NCBI GenBank assembly: GCA_012295275.1
Contig: CM022673.1
Coordinates: 24,544,761 to 24,608,760 of the forward strand
Direction: 5' to 3'
DNA from: Chrysomallon squamiferum
Lineage: Eukaryota > Mollusca > Gastropoda > Neomphalida > Peltospiridae
DNA: 64,000 nt
Shown: positions 1 through 13,789 of the stretch, in pieces
Layout of the letters: each line of letters starts with the position of its first letter
Numbering within the stretch: position 1 is the first letter of the stretch
Notes under the pieces: generated by a model
Databases searched by the model: none
Seen by the model: the letters and a program-made list of their open reading frames with translations, nothing else
What the model was told of the DNA's origin: nothing
Program-made: the position numbers and the translations under genes

Positions 1-61
1 ATTTCTTTATTCAGTAGTTACGAAAGCATCTTGCGCTATGTAGAACATAGAAATTAAATTT

Positions 62-830
62 AAAAATTATATACCTGATCAAACAATACAAGTAATATAT
101 ATGTGTGTGTGAAGTAAAACTAATATAAGTAATAATATATACCTGCGTAAGAAATATAAGTAATAATATATAGCTAAGTAAGAAATCTAAGTAATAATAT
201 ATAGCTGATTAAGAAATATAAGTAATAATATATAGCTAACTTAGAAATGTAAGTAATACTAAATAGCTAAGTAAGAAATCTAAGTAATAATATAAAGCTA
301 AGTTAGAAATCTAAGTAATAATATATAGCTAAGTAAGAAATCTAAGTAATAATATATAGCTAAGTTAGAAATCTAAGTAATAATATATAGATGAGTAAGA
401 AATATAAGTAATAATATATAGATGAGTAAGAAATATAAGTAATAATATATAGATAAGTTAGAAATATAAGTAATAATATATAGCTAAGTTAGAATTTAAG
501 TAATATTATATACCTGAGTAAGAAACATAAGTAATGCTATATAGCTAAGTTAGAAATGTAAGTAATATTATATAGCTAAGTTAGAAATATAAGTAATATT
601 ATATACCTGAGTAAGAAATAATAATATATAGCTAAGTTAGAAATGTAAGTAATACTATATAGCTAAGTTAGAAATGTAAGTAATACTATATAGCTAAGTT
701 AGAAATGTAAGAAATAATAATATATAGCTAAGTTAGAAATGTAAGTAATACTATATAGCTAAGTTAGAAATGTAAGTAATACTATATAGCTAAGTTAGAA
801 ATATAAGTAATACGATATACCTGAGTCCTA
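62..830. repeat. 31-bp AT-rich tandem array (about 23 imperfect copies)
   Basis: A unit of about 31 bp is repeated from near the left edge to about position 830. Its core reads AGAAATNTAAGTAATAAT followed by ATATAGCTAAGTT. Copies differ by single bases (TAATAATATA against TAATACTATA or TAATATTATA; GCTAAG against GATGAG or CCTGAG). Each copy contains TAAGTAAT, which resembles a 5' splice site, but no coding exon is nearby. The variants are intermingled, as expected from repeated unequal exchange. The repeat is seen directly; no function is claimed. Confidence 0.9.
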
Positions 831-1442
831 AGTGACTGTGTGTAAAGTACGTGTCAGCGATGGTGAAGCAAAGAACGAAGATTAGGATGGAAGCTGGAAC
901 CAAGTTCGTCATGGTTACTACAAAACAAAAATAAAATTTCATTTCGTTGTAACTCAAAAAGCTTTCATTCGAAAAAATATATATAAATGCAGAATGCAAT
1001 ATTATTCTTGTAGAAAATATTTTATCTTAAACAGTATTCAGGTTATAAGAATCTCACGGCAGAAACAAGGTATTTTTATGTTACCTTGTTTCTGTAAAAT
1101 TTGCACTCGATATTTTCAATCACTTATCTGTGTGTAATGAATACACGTTGCTAAAACCTGCCAGGAATATTTCCTGTCTCCAGCACGTGATAATGAATAG
1201 ATTAATTATGTGTCTGAAAAAAAAAACACAAATGGAATTGTAATTACTGAAGATTTATCTTGTACGGTCACCTTGAAATTTGGTCAGTATTAGAGTAGTT
1301 CTGTTCTTGTTTTTCTGATTTTTATTCCGCTTAGAAAATAAAATAACCTCTTATTTTTTTTCCTTCACTTCTTCATTTTTTATTTTTTATTTTCTTTTAT
1401 ATTTTTTTTTTAATTTACTTTATTTTATTTTATTATTATTAT

Positions 1443-1474
<32 letters not shown>

Positions 1475-3954
1475 CCTTTTCTTTTATTTATTTATTTGTT
1501 TGTTTTTGCTTTTGTTTTTTAGTTGGTTCTCTTTTTATGCAATTTGTTTTTTGGGGTTTTTTTATGGTTAGATTGTTGTGATTTTTTTAGGGATTTTTGT
1601 TGTTTTTGATTAGAGTTAAATCCTGCATAATCAATATGCAGCTCAATAATATATACTATGTAGAACTGCATTTTTTCACATTTAACGAAGTGGAGGTTTA
1701 GTTCGTTTTTGCGAAGACTTATTTCTAAACGTAGTTATTAATTATAAATTCTATAAAAATAAAGTTTTCTGAAATATTAAAAATTACATATCACCTAAAG
1801 GCAAAGAGAATGAGTTTAATCATCTCAGTTACATCTGATGTGGAAAGCAAAAAATAACTATTATTGTAGAAGATCTTATTATTTCTTCTTAAACCTAACA
1901 TTTAGTTAAACCAGAATTCTGCAACAATGATTCACAGAAAATTTTCTATATCACGTTTAAAGTAATGTTTGCCATACTTTACATGACTTCATTTCACAAG
2001 TCTTGGTAAATGGTTTAAAATGTTATATCAATAGTACTGTTGTACAGAAAAAGCAAATACGGTCATATGAAAAAATTAAATATTTTATTATGTTCATTTT
2101 GTTAATAATAATTAAAACATAATAATAATGTGATATCCACAGAACTCAGAATACTGATTTGTCTGAAACTGTATCAAAATCACAAAATTAAAACTATTAT
2201 TATTAAAACTAAAAGAAACATCCAAATGTTCATTTCATCTGCAGCAGCTGATTTTTTTATTGCTCACTCACAAGAATATTTATAAAACCAAATATAAATT
2301 TTTCATTTAAACGTTTTGAAAAATGTAGAATAGCAGAACTCTAGAAGGTGCAAATTTGAACAGATCTCAACAGACGAACATAATTGTTATTTATTTTCAG
2401 ATAACCAAATAAAATTGTTTTTGTTTTAAGAACAGCTTCTAGGTGCATTTCACCATTTTGTAATTTTGTTCTGGTTTTGTTTGTTTGTTTTTTTTCTTAT
2501 TAGCAAACAGTTTCCTTCTCATCAACAGATATTGTACTACGAATGTTTATGATTCGCAAGTCACATATTTTAAAAATAATTTTATCTTTTACAATCATTT
2601 ATCGTTTATCAACAGTCCAGGTGGCGAATTTCTGTCGTTATTAAACAGAAACTGTTTTAAAATGACAAGATGTGTAATTTATTTCTTCTTCTTTAACTTT
2701 TATAACACGTTAATGTATATTTAGTTCTGTTTAAATTATAATTTATCTTACAATGTGTTATGTTGTTGCTGTGTAGAAAACACTTTTCTTGTTAAAAGAT
2801 AAATTTTGATAATATTAACAACGGACGATAGCGAACGAGTTTACATCATAATAAAAAAATGTTTATTTGTATGTAATTATTTTTACAACGGAAATTAAAA
2901 TGTCTAATTATCAGAAAAAATAATGAATTTGTCGGGGGGTGGGTGATGTGTGTGTGTGGATGTGTGTGTGTGTGTGTGTGTGTGTGGTGAAAATAATTTA
3001 AAAGAATCAGAGAGGGAAAAAACATTCTATCTTGATATTTTTAAGATAATTATTTAATTGGGATGATTACAAAAAGAAAATCAAGTATGGTTTATTAATC
3101 AGAAAGTTTTGATTTCATTCTGACAATTTTTTTATTTAAATTACTATTTTTCTTAATGCAAAGAAGATTGATCATAACATAATACTCTTAACAATGCACA
3201 AGTATAATTAAGAAAATGATAAATAATTAATAATGAATAATAAGACTGTGTTTCACAGTAAGATTTATATTTCATTTAAATTTCTAGAGAGAAATAAATT
3301 CGTTATCTTGATTTCAGAAAATTATTTCCTAATATTTTTCTGACAGAAATATAGAAACAGACATTTAACTGACGTACGCGTTATAATTCAAAATAGTAGA
3401 TAAAATTGCATAAGAAATTCTTCTGAGGAACTATAAGATACTTTCATTAGCATTTTACATCATTCTTCTTCTTTCTTAAACAAATTATAGAAAACACTAA
3501 ACATTAATTTTAAAAAATCTGTACGCTTTATTAATTATATTTGAGCATATCACGTCAGATAATGATGAAATTAACGAACTAGATATAATGCGTGAATAAC
3601 AAACCTAGTTAAATCACGTATTGTTCATAGCAGGGACATATTTAGTTTTGTTTTTGTTGTTGTTTTGTTTGTTTGTTTGTTATATTTGTTCATTTGAAAC
3701 ATGTAAGTGAAATGTTAATACAACACACACACAACACACAAACACACAGTTTTATATCCAAGAAACAAATATACATATATATATATATGTGTATGGATAT
3801 GTGCTAAATCTTTATATAAAAAAATAATCTATTAGTGTGTGTGTGTAAATGTGTTTTTATGTGGTCGCGTTTGCTAAATCTTTATCAAATTGTTTTATGA
3901 CTATTTCAGATCTTTATTATAAGACCACAAGTTGTTGTTTGTTGTTGCTGCTGC
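831..3954. other. AT-rich non-coding sequence with simple repeats
   Basis: I find no exon with recognisable protein similarity here. The stretch holds a poly-T tract (about 1445-1474), a (TG)n run (about 2948-2986), TATATA runs near 3775 and (TG)n near 3836. Short open frames in it are AT-biased and look random. Confidence 0.6.
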
Positions 3955-4335
3955 TACCTTCGCAATTACCTTTGAGACAAATGACAGTCATTTGTCTCAG
4001 ATATCAACGTCTCGTTTACGTTTCGTGAGCAATCTCTTTACTCTTGTCCTGCCTTTCATGTTCACGTCTGCAACCAGCGATTCCTCTCGCATCGGTAAAT
4101 CATTCTACGGCATCAAATGGACTCGCTAATCTAGTGCTTCCGATTAAATGTGACCACGCGCAGTTAAACCACAATAGGATTTCAACATGCGCCACGTCAG
4201 AATGGAAACGACATCAATGCAGAATGCATTTACGGATTAAAGAAAGTCGTATAAATGTATCTCTCTGTGTACACAATGAACTGTTCGGTTGCAGTCAATA
4301 TCTGATTCTGTTCTCAGTTCTGACATTTGCATAAT
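3955..4335. other. GC-richer island containing a 27-bp near-perfect palindrome
   Basis: This stretch is clearly richer in G, C and CpG than its flanks. It begins with a hairpin-capable inverted repeat: TGAGACAAATGAC at 3973-3985, one central A, then its exact complement GTCATTTGTCTCA at 3987-3999. Two overlapping open frames of 65 and 96 codons cross the island, but neither resembles a known domain and no splice context supports them. It could be an old transposon fragment, a regulatory element or a non-coding exon; the sequence does not decide. Confidence 0.4.
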
Positions 4336-4351
4336 TATGTTAATTAAGATT

Positions 4352-4387
<36 letters not shown>

Positions 4388-6926
4388 TGACGTAATACTT
4401 ATTTGTATCAGCGAGGTAGAAGGTGAACTTGGTTGAAAAAGAAAATAATAAAAGATTTTTAATATCTTACATCCATTTCCTCGTTTTGTATCACGTTAAT
4501 GATGCAGAAAAGTCCTGATGACCATGATGATAATAATAATAATTAATTAATTTAAATAAACACACACACACATAATAATAATAATACAATTACTAATAAC
4601 AGTAATAACCAATGCTGTTATTCTTAATTTAAGTTGCTTACCTGAAATATTATCCGCGAAATTAGTAGATATCAATGAGTAAATCTTTTTATTTATGTAT
4701 TTATTTATTTATTATTATTATTTAGAACAGATCATCAAACTCATGAATATAATAAGTAATTTTCTACTCTGAAACAGATGATTTCTACATAATAAGTATT
4801 TCTTTTTATATAAAATCTATTTATTATCGCTTTTTACTATTACAATGAGATTTATACATTTGACCCGCGTTAATAAACAAGAAATTATTTTTATTTCCAC
4901 ACATAAATGTACAAATATCATCGATCTGAATTCAGTTTGCCCATTCTTTTATAAAGCATACTGAGCTTAAACAGAATTTTAGAGAAACTGAGGGAACAAC
5001 GGGAAGAAAAAGAAACAATATATGTTGAACATATTCGTAATGTTATTCCTGTTAAACCGATGAATTTTACGTTATTTTAGTAGAATTTCTGATAAAATAA
5101 ATTTATATAATTATCATCGATGTTAAAACCAAGTTGGTACGGGGAAAAGCAATGTAATTAAACGAAATGCACTGAAAGAGTTTTTATAGTGCAGTTCGTT
5201 TGTAATTAATTATAAATCAGCCAGTGAAAAAAAAAAAAAAAAAAAAAAGAAAAAGAAGATTACTGCTGGGAGTGTTTTAAATAAATATGAAACATAGGAA
5301 AAGTCTCTTTTGCTGCAGAATTTCCATTCATTTTGTGAAGCTACACTCGCTTTTTCATCCGCAGTTCGAGTCAGTCTTTAATTTATAGACGTTCAAAACT
5401 AGTCGATGACAACATGATGAAAACCAAGGCAAAGAAAGACAAAGATTTCTTAATCGGAGTCCAGTTATTTGTAGATTTTCTTTTTTAGGATGAAAAACGA
5501 GTGAGAAATAAGAATTAAAAAAAAACAAACAAAAAAAAAAAAAAAAAAAACAGATTTAGTGGAGAGAATTGTACTTGTTTAATTTATGAAATGTTCTCTT
5601 AAAGTACAAGCTAAACATTATTTTGATACATATAAGCATCGGATTAGAATTTTTATTTTTTATTTTTTTTATCAGAACTTAAAAATAAATGAAACATTTG
5701 AAATCACCCACGCCCTGAGTTTCTCAGAACTAAAATAAAACCAAATGAGCGATGTTTTTCTCAGCACTTTTAAAATGCAATTCAGAATCCACCATTTTTT
5801 CTATTTCATTTGGGTTTTTTCTGCTCCGTCTCTATGAATTGCTGTTTTCTGTTTTCAAAACGAGAGACCACAAACAAATAAAAATCCATCTCTATTTAAT
5901 ATCCATCAGTAAAACAACTATTATACCATCTCAGATTATGAAACAATTCGTTTATTTATTTAATATAATATTTTATAAACGTATTAGGTACGGTAATTGT
6001 GGCAATATTGAAAGCTCGGTGTCAACAAACTACTTTTAAAAATTCTGCGGACTTAAAATGATTGAGTGATTTATTATCTGTCAGTTTTCACACTCCTAAA
6101 AGTAAAATGGATAAAATTACTCATTGTATTGTATGATTTGTGACAAGTGTTATAAACAGATAACGAACATAATCGAGAAATTGTTTTCAAACATCATCAA
6201 AAACCAGTTAGATATCGTATTTCAAAAATATTCTGGAAATGTTTAATTACAAATTATTCGTTAATTACAAAATATGCTTAGTATATGTAACTTAACTTCG
6301 ATATAAAGTTTATTTTGTTCTAAATAAAAATATTCCAAAATACTGATGTAATATGTCAGATATAAAAGTTTAAAAAAAAATAAAAAAAAATATACGAATA
6401 TTTCATATTGAAATACATATTCCAGGTGCCTGAGGTTTACATATAGTTTCTATATTTCTTAGTTTTCCAAGAAGATTTTCCCATATTTTTTTCTTTAAAA
6501 TATAACTTAACTATAAAAAAGTAATTTTACAAAATTTTGGAAACGTAAATAAAATTCTAACACGGGACTAACTTTTAAATGTCAGGTACCCTTAGACATT
6601 TCCTGTAATTTGTAGTGAAACTGAACATAATGGTACAGCATCAATTCTTCATTTTGTTTCCACACATAATGCGTTCTTTACACTGTCAACTTGTATATTG
6701 CTTATTCTAATGGCATGATACGGGATCTGTTAATAAGGTAATCAATAAAAAAAATACTTAAACAATACTGATTAATTGAGATAATAAAAAATCCATTCAT
6801 AAAGATATGCTTTGTTTCGAAAAAGTTTAACCTGAAAACAAAATCCAGAGAAATTGCAATATTTCAATTTTAGATTTAAAACATTTGTCACACTTTTATA
6901 TGAATTCTATATAAGCGTAAGTTATG

Positions 6927-6983
<57 letters not shown>

Positions 6984-7429
6984 TTTAATTAGTAGTAGTA
7001 GTAGTAGTATACATATTTCCAAATTTATACTCCTTAGAACTAATTATAACACTTTATGTCAGTATTTAAACCTACAGAAAAAAAAAATAATAATAATAAT
7101 TTAAAATTGTTTGTTTTAAATTCGAGATATGAAATTACATCTTAATCGTATCTTACCTTTCGTTTCTTTGACTTTCCAATTATTTTGATGTCTTATGCGT
7201 CCAAACAAATGACAGAGGAATAATCCAACAAAACACAAAACTCGCTTCTGAGTTTGTTTTTTGATGTCACGAAAGGTGTGTATGATACAGGCTATTGTTT
7301 AGTTTGTTTTCTTTTCTTTCGTTGTTTCTCGACTTTTTTTGTTTTGTTTTGTTTTGTTCTTTCTTTGTACCTAAAGATGTTTCTTCTTTCTTTTCTGTCA
7401 GCTGAATTACGCTTGTTTACTAAAACTCT
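4336..7429. other. AT-rich non-coding sequence with poly-T, poly-A and (AAT)n tracts
   Basis: Poly-T at 4351-4384, A-rich runs at about 5228-5248 and 5518-5550, and an (AAT)n microsatellite at about 6928-6982 followed by (AGT)n. No coding exon or RNA gene was recognised. Confidence 0.6.
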
Positions 7430-7720
7430 GTTAACTTCAAAATGGCGCTAGAAATAAGCTTCAGCGGAACCAATACCCAACGGCATTAATGGCGGGCTTT
7501 TAATATGAAAGTGTCTTTTGAGCATCGAATAATAATATTTAATTTGACTGATGGAGTTTGTCGTCACTGGCCGCTGTGGTGGCGTGGTGTAAGACAATGA
7601 CAGACAATGCTTTCAGCTTTCTTCGCGAGTCGAGCTTGCCCTACACCGGAAGCGGGGGTTACCGTTTTGTTAAATCACAATAATATCACGGTCCTACGTG
7701 TGTGAGGCTTAACGCAAGGG
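7430..7720. promoter_or_regulatory. CpG-enriched, promoter-like island
   Basis: CpG dinucleotides are dense here compared with the AT-rich surroundings. Motifs seen are AAAATGGCGC at about 7439 and TTAATGGCGGGC at about 7486 (both like YY1 sites), CCAAT at 7470-7474, and ACCGGAAGC at 7645-7653 (a strong ETS/GABP-type core). This combination is typical of TATA-less housekeeping promoters in animals. It may be the distant promoter and first non-coding exon of the SLC37A4-like gene, whose coding exon 1 at 16.6 kb starts behind a splice acceptor, or it may serve an unrecognised transcript on either strand. The motifs are seen; the promoter role is inferred. Confidence 0.35.
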
Positions 7721-9166
7721 AAGTAATCTATATATTAAAAAAAAACTTTTTTTTTTTTTTTTCCTCCTGTTTTCTTTTTTTATTATTATTCCATTTGTGT
7801 TCTTTGGACTTTTCTCTTTTCTTTCCTTTCTTTTATTCTTTTATTTCTTTTTTTTTTTACTATTCGCTCGCGGAGTATCTTTACTACTTACTACGTGATG
7901 CACAAATAGTTGATTAGAAATATTGGACTGTAAACGTGTTTGTCCATTACGTTAATACGGTTGTTATCTGACAGAACACACAAAAGGACAAAAAGACCTC
8001 GACTTGTATTAACTTCCTTCCGCTGCAGCAGAACCTATTTAAGATGCATTATCTCTCGACTGACTTCGGCAGAAACCTCCAACCCGCCTACAAACGCAAG
8101 CATATTCATCATCATAATTAATTTCACAGGAGATTTTGTTATTTTTTATTTTTACGTAGATCGATGCTGCATAATTCATGAACTCGTTCTTTCACGCAGT
8201 CGTGGATGAATGGTTATATATGTTCTGTTATTCGACAATGGAAACACTGGAAAGATGAACCAGCTATAAGTATCTTACTTATTAATACTTTTTTTTTTTC
8301 TTAAATTATTTTTTTATTGGTACTTTATTAACGTTTTGGGGTGGGTTTTTTCCCCTTTCTTTCTTCTTTTATTTTTATTTTTAATTTTAATTTTAATTTT
8401 TTTTAGTATGAATTTGTGTGTGTTTATGTGTGAGTGTGTGTGTTTTTGTGAGAGAAAAAAAAACAACAAAAAAAACGTCGTATTACAGTATTATCACATC
8501 AAATATTAAAATACTGCGACTGTCAAAACCTTATGTTAAATACGCCCTCTACGAAAGTTTCTCATAATCAAAACAGTTGATATAACATGAAACAACATAT
8601 AATAAACTTAATTTTTATACTGCATTATATAACATAAGCCGCAAATTTATCTAAATCCCCTAATGAACAATTATACGTACTTTAATCAAATTATATCTTT
8701 TAATATAACAATATTTTTAATATAACTACTTTTTCGAAAAATAATAAGAAGAAGAAAATTAAACGAAAGTGCTCTCCATTTTAGTCGACCAGTTAAAGAC
8801 TTCAATGTTCAGCGTTTATCACGAACAACCACTGAAAAGCTCTCTTTGTGTCACGTGACAGATACTGGCTGAACAAGATGAATGAAAGTAAGTAGGCGGA
8901 ATAAATTGTTATGTTTCTGAGATTCAGCTCGTAACTTAATACAGCTGCTTTAGTTGAAATTAAATCCGTTATTTTTCATATTTGTAACAGTCCTTAATCA
9001 TAAAGAATACATATTTAAATAAAAAACTAAATATTAATTAAAGTGTGCCATTGATAATAGAAAGAAATAGGATAATTTCATTTTGTGTCCTTTCATAGTT
9101 ATTATTTATATTTGTTTTAAAGACCAGGATGTGTAAAACAAACAAAAAAATAATAATAATAATAAC

Positions 9167-9219
<53 letters not shown>

Positions 9220-9785
9220 TTCCTAGACGCCATCATTTAGAAATAAAAATCCAAAGATCAGATTTTAATGAATCAACGTTAAAACAACAGTAACTTCATA
9301 ATGTATTCACTTCCGAAATTTAAAAAAAAAAAAAAAAAAATTTTTTTATATATATATAATTTGTTTTCTTACTTTCTTTTTTTTCTATATAAATTTTATG
9401 AAGGCGTCAGTTTTATCTTAAATGCAGTGTTAATGACAACAAAAAACCGAAAAAAAAAAAAAAAAAAAAATCCGCTGCAAATGAAGAAAACTTATAAAAT
9501 AGTACATACTAGAATCTACTTACAACAAATTGTAATTTTAACTAGGAATTATGAGATGGAACACTGCTAGCTAGCACGTTTATCTGGGCTAAAGGTGGCT
9601 CAAACCTGGCCCAGAACTGAGCTCATCAGAGCGAGGCAGATGTCTAGGTGTGCAGTGTGTTAACTGTTAACTACACTGATACGTTTCTAAAGAGAGTAAG
9701 TTTTTTTAGTTGGACTAGAAACTCACGTGTCACTAAACAATAAATCTGAAGTCATCATCACCACCAACAAGAAGAAGAACAGCAG

Positions 9786-9816
<31 letters not shown>

Positions 9817-11950
9817 AATAATAATAATGATGATGATGATGATGATGATAATAATAATAACGATAACTGTATATAAAAACAACAACAACAACTACTACTA
9901 CTACTACTACAATAATAATAATAATAATAATAACTTTATGCTTCAGACTGCAAGATAGTTTTATAAATGGTTTCTTTTTTCAGCAGAAGCTAATTAGTTC
10001 AAAACGTACGAGTTGACGTCACTTATAGAATTAATATTTCACAATATCCTTTATCATTAGCTATGATCAGTACCAAAAAACACAACAAAATAATAATATG
10101 GAATTATTAAATTGGTTTTAAAATACAGCATAAAAACTATTATTCTTAAGACATTAAATAAACGCAAAGAACCCAGTCTGACCTTCTAAATAATTAATAT
10201 CAAATGAATGGCAAAGATAATATTTTAAATCGATGTCTGATTTCGAACAATGGGTAGTTTATTAGTCGGGTTAAGTCTGGATTTTGCTACATCGTAAGCC
10301 GGAAGGTTTTTATCGACGATTAAATGAATATTATTCTGATTAAAGTCAGCGTATTTATAAATAAACTTTCAATCAAAGATGGATTCCTCAATTCTAAACC
10401 AGGGTCGTTTGTTCTAAGTCAAACAACCATGCCCGTATGTTTGGAGGGTTCGAAATGTAAATCTTTTACTTCTTCTTCTCCGTAGCTAGAAAACAGTTAA
10501 TTAGTTCTAAAATGTTTCTTCAATTAAATGCTAAATTTGTATGCTTATTCTTTGTCGTCTGTTATCACAAAACAAAAGTAATGAATGCTTAAGAATACTT
10601 TTATATACTTTAATATTTAACTGTCAGTCGTACGTTTCTTGTGTAACAATGACGTAGAATATAATTATGAAGCATAATTGTATTTTCATATACATTAATT
10701 AGAAGAAAAACTGAATACTAGAATCTGTAGTTCAGAGAAGAGAGAGACACTTTCACATATATATATACCTAATCCAAGATTTAATAACGTCACAGTCCGG
10801 CTTATACGTCACAAGGTATTATTACCTCACAGTTTTCACCAAAAATTATAATTATCTCGTCAGTTTAATTTGATTATCAGGGAAGCGGTTTAGGTGAAAA
10901 TGGATGACTTTAGGTAATAATGGAATGAAAATAAAAGATATAATTATCAGCTGAGGTTTGTCACTTCGGTGATTTTTTAATATGTTTTTATAACGTTGAT
11001 TATATTTGAGATTGTGTGTATTCTTTTTACGTGTGATTGATGACAATAAAAATAAACTGTGATACAGCAATTCAGTACCACATCTCTGTCTGATATAATT
11101 CAGTTAACATTTGAATTTTACGATAATAAATAAATAGATAAGGTTCATTGTACAGAAACAAAATAAAAAAAAAAAATAAAATAAAATAAATGAATGAATG
11201 AATAAAGTGAATTTGGAATATTTGAATAAATGAATTTAGGTAATAAAACATTTTAAGTTTCGCGAATTTTTGAAACTAACACATTTAAAAATCATTATAG
11301 AAAGGGTTTTTTTTTGGGGGCGGGTTCATATATTAATCTAATAAAGAATTTAAAAATCAAAATCATCTGTTCACTGTACAATTGCTCACCAGCAAAGTGA
11401 GAAACAGGACAATTGCTCACCACAATTGCTGATTTTTTTTTATCAATAAAATTTTGTTTTACGTTATGGTATCTGTGTCTAAATGGTTGGGTGAGAGTGG
11501 GAATCTGTGATAAATAAATAAATAAAATAAATAAGATAGCAAAATTAATTCTAAATCAGCTATATTTTCATTTCTTTTTTTTGATGATCAAAGTGTTAAG
11601 TATTGCAGAGTAGTGATAAAAGGCTAAAACGTAACTAATTACTAAAAACAACACACAATTCTAAAAGTTTGATCTACCTAAACCAATAACAATGTTTGTG
11701 AAGTTATCCTAAAGTTACACAGTAATTAGTACTTAACACCTGTACCTGAAACACGTTATACGCCTTTGTTGTTCACGAGTCAGAAATAACTATCTCCTTA
11801 ATCAAACAACTGTAGGAAGATCAAAAAACTTTAATTAACTGAATAAAGTTTTTATATCCGTATTTGTGTCAAATGTTTTTATTTTACTTTTTTTTTTTTC
11901 TTTATTAAAGTTTGTTTTCTTTATTTGTTTTATTTAGTAACATTAATCAC

Positions 11951-11988
<38 letters not shown>

Positions 11989-13496
11989 CACTTACCTTGA
12001 TTATTTTACGCACCGGTGCGGAGGAAAAGTTGAAACAGACGTAAAAGGTAGCAGTTAATAATTTATCAGTTATCTTCTAAATCTTCTGTGCGAAAATTAA
12101 AATTATAAAACGAAGTAAAAAAAATAACCCCAAACAAACAAACACGTCTGATTGCACAGATAGGTAAGAATATTCTCGTCAGATAGTTTACATTACACAA
12201 CTGCGGGGTATTTTGTACAACGTCTGTCAAACTTTATGGAACGCTGTGAAAGTCAACAGCCCAGTGACGTGTCGGATCACTGTTTAGAAACGCTTGTTCA
12301 AAAACACAGTGTCAATGCGATAAGAAAAGCTTGACGTCTTCAGACGTCCTAAAGCGTGGGAATCTTTAAATTTTTAAATTTGTTTATATCTGTGTACGTT
12401 TCCTGCAATTTAACGAGGTGGGGAAGTTCTCTTTTAGATCGAGAACTAACGTCTTGCTCGGTTAGTAAAACTCTTGTCTAATTAATTTAACTAAATGCGA
12501 TTAGTGACAGTGTTTTCACGCAAACACAGCAGACTCTCTTGGGAAGGTTGGTTTCTAAGTCAGCAATCCCGCACGCGTAACACAAAGGGTCTCGATGAAT
12601 CTTACGCTTTTGTTACCCTCTGCTTACTTACGAGAGGTGTCGTGGTAAATGAGGACATTGTGAAATTCGACTCGATACACTGGTTTCCCACTGTTTTATT
12701 TATCTGGCTTTCGAGTCTTCTCAAAATTAGTCAGTATTCTTCAAACGTGGTCTTATCGAAGCACCATTTCAAAATACGAGTTAATTTAATTTGCAAGAAA
12801 TCTCCTGTGAATGGAAACTGGATGGCACCTCGTATCAAGTAATAAAAAGTGAAATCTGGATGTGTGTAAAGAGCAAAGACTGAGTAACGTTCAACTACGA
12901 AATAACTGACGTCAAGATGTTTTTAAAATGTATCTGTAGCTCCGTTTTTTTTTTTTTTTTTCTTTTTTTCTTTCTTTCTTGTTGATTAGGAAGCTTATTT
13001 GTCGCTATTTTCAGTTGTTGTTGTTGTTGATGCTGCTTTGTTTTTTTGTTTATTTTTGTTTATTTTTTTGTAGTTGTTGTTTCGGTTTTGTCATTTTTCA
13101 TAATAGAACGATCGAAGGATTTCTTTTTTATTTTATTTGGAATTACATTTTACTGTTTGGTTTTGGTTTGTATTGTTTCATTTTCATTGGGTTTTATAAA
13201 AAAAAAAAAAAATTAACTTTTAATGTGTATTTCTATGTGAGAGGTGTTAATTTTTTTCTTTCTTTCTTTTTTTTTTTTTTTTTTTTGGTTTACTTGTTTG
13301 ACTGTTTTGTTTTATTATTATTATTATTATTAATATTATTTTATTTATTTATTTTTTATTGTTATTTGTTACTGTGGTAACTAACGTGAAAGTGTCATAA
13401 TTCCTTTAAAATAATTTAATGAATTGGAATAATTATTTATTCCACTAGATTCATATAGTGATGACGATGATGTTGACGATTATGGTGGTGATCATC

Positions 13497-13536
<40 letters not shown>

Positions 13537-13789
13537 GTGTTTGACCCTGAAACACAAATGTAATAATAGGGTAAAGCTTTATCAGTTTTGTAATCCAAAG
13601 TTATCGCTGTATGTATAAAATGATGTTTTGAATGTATTTCAACCAACCTTTTTCATTTTGAGAAAATCAGAAAATCAATGTAATTTTAAAATCATTTATT
13701 TGTTAGCACTAAATCTGAAGATTTTAAATTTCACAACACATATATGTACGAGTCCACGTATGTTGGTTTTGAGTGTTAGTCTGACCACC
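7721..13789. other. AT-rich non-coding sequence with trinucleotide repeats
   Basis: Contains (AAT)n at about 9150-9216, a mixed AAC/AAT/ATG/ACT tract at about 9780-9932, poly-A at about 11955-11987, poly-T tracts near 12946 and 13268, and (AAT)n at about 13497-13536. A GC-richer patch at about 9550-9680 includes the palindrome GCTAGCTAGC. A 115-codon open frame at 12495-12842 is the longest orphan frame but matches no family I know. No exon was recognised. Confidence 0.55.

Noticed and set aside
10430-10470. tRNA B-box-like GGGTTCGAAATG
   Set aside because: The match to the B box is incomplete, and no cloverleaf or A box lies upstream.
12495-12842. 115-codon orphan frame
   Set aside because: No domain, signal or family similarity recognised, and no splice or promoter support. 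One frame of this length is expected by chance in 64 kb, although its composition is fairly balanced.
12979-13380. 133-codon hydrophobic frame rich in Phe, Leu and Cys
   Set aside because: Produced by T-rich low-complexity DNA (poly-T and ATT tracts).
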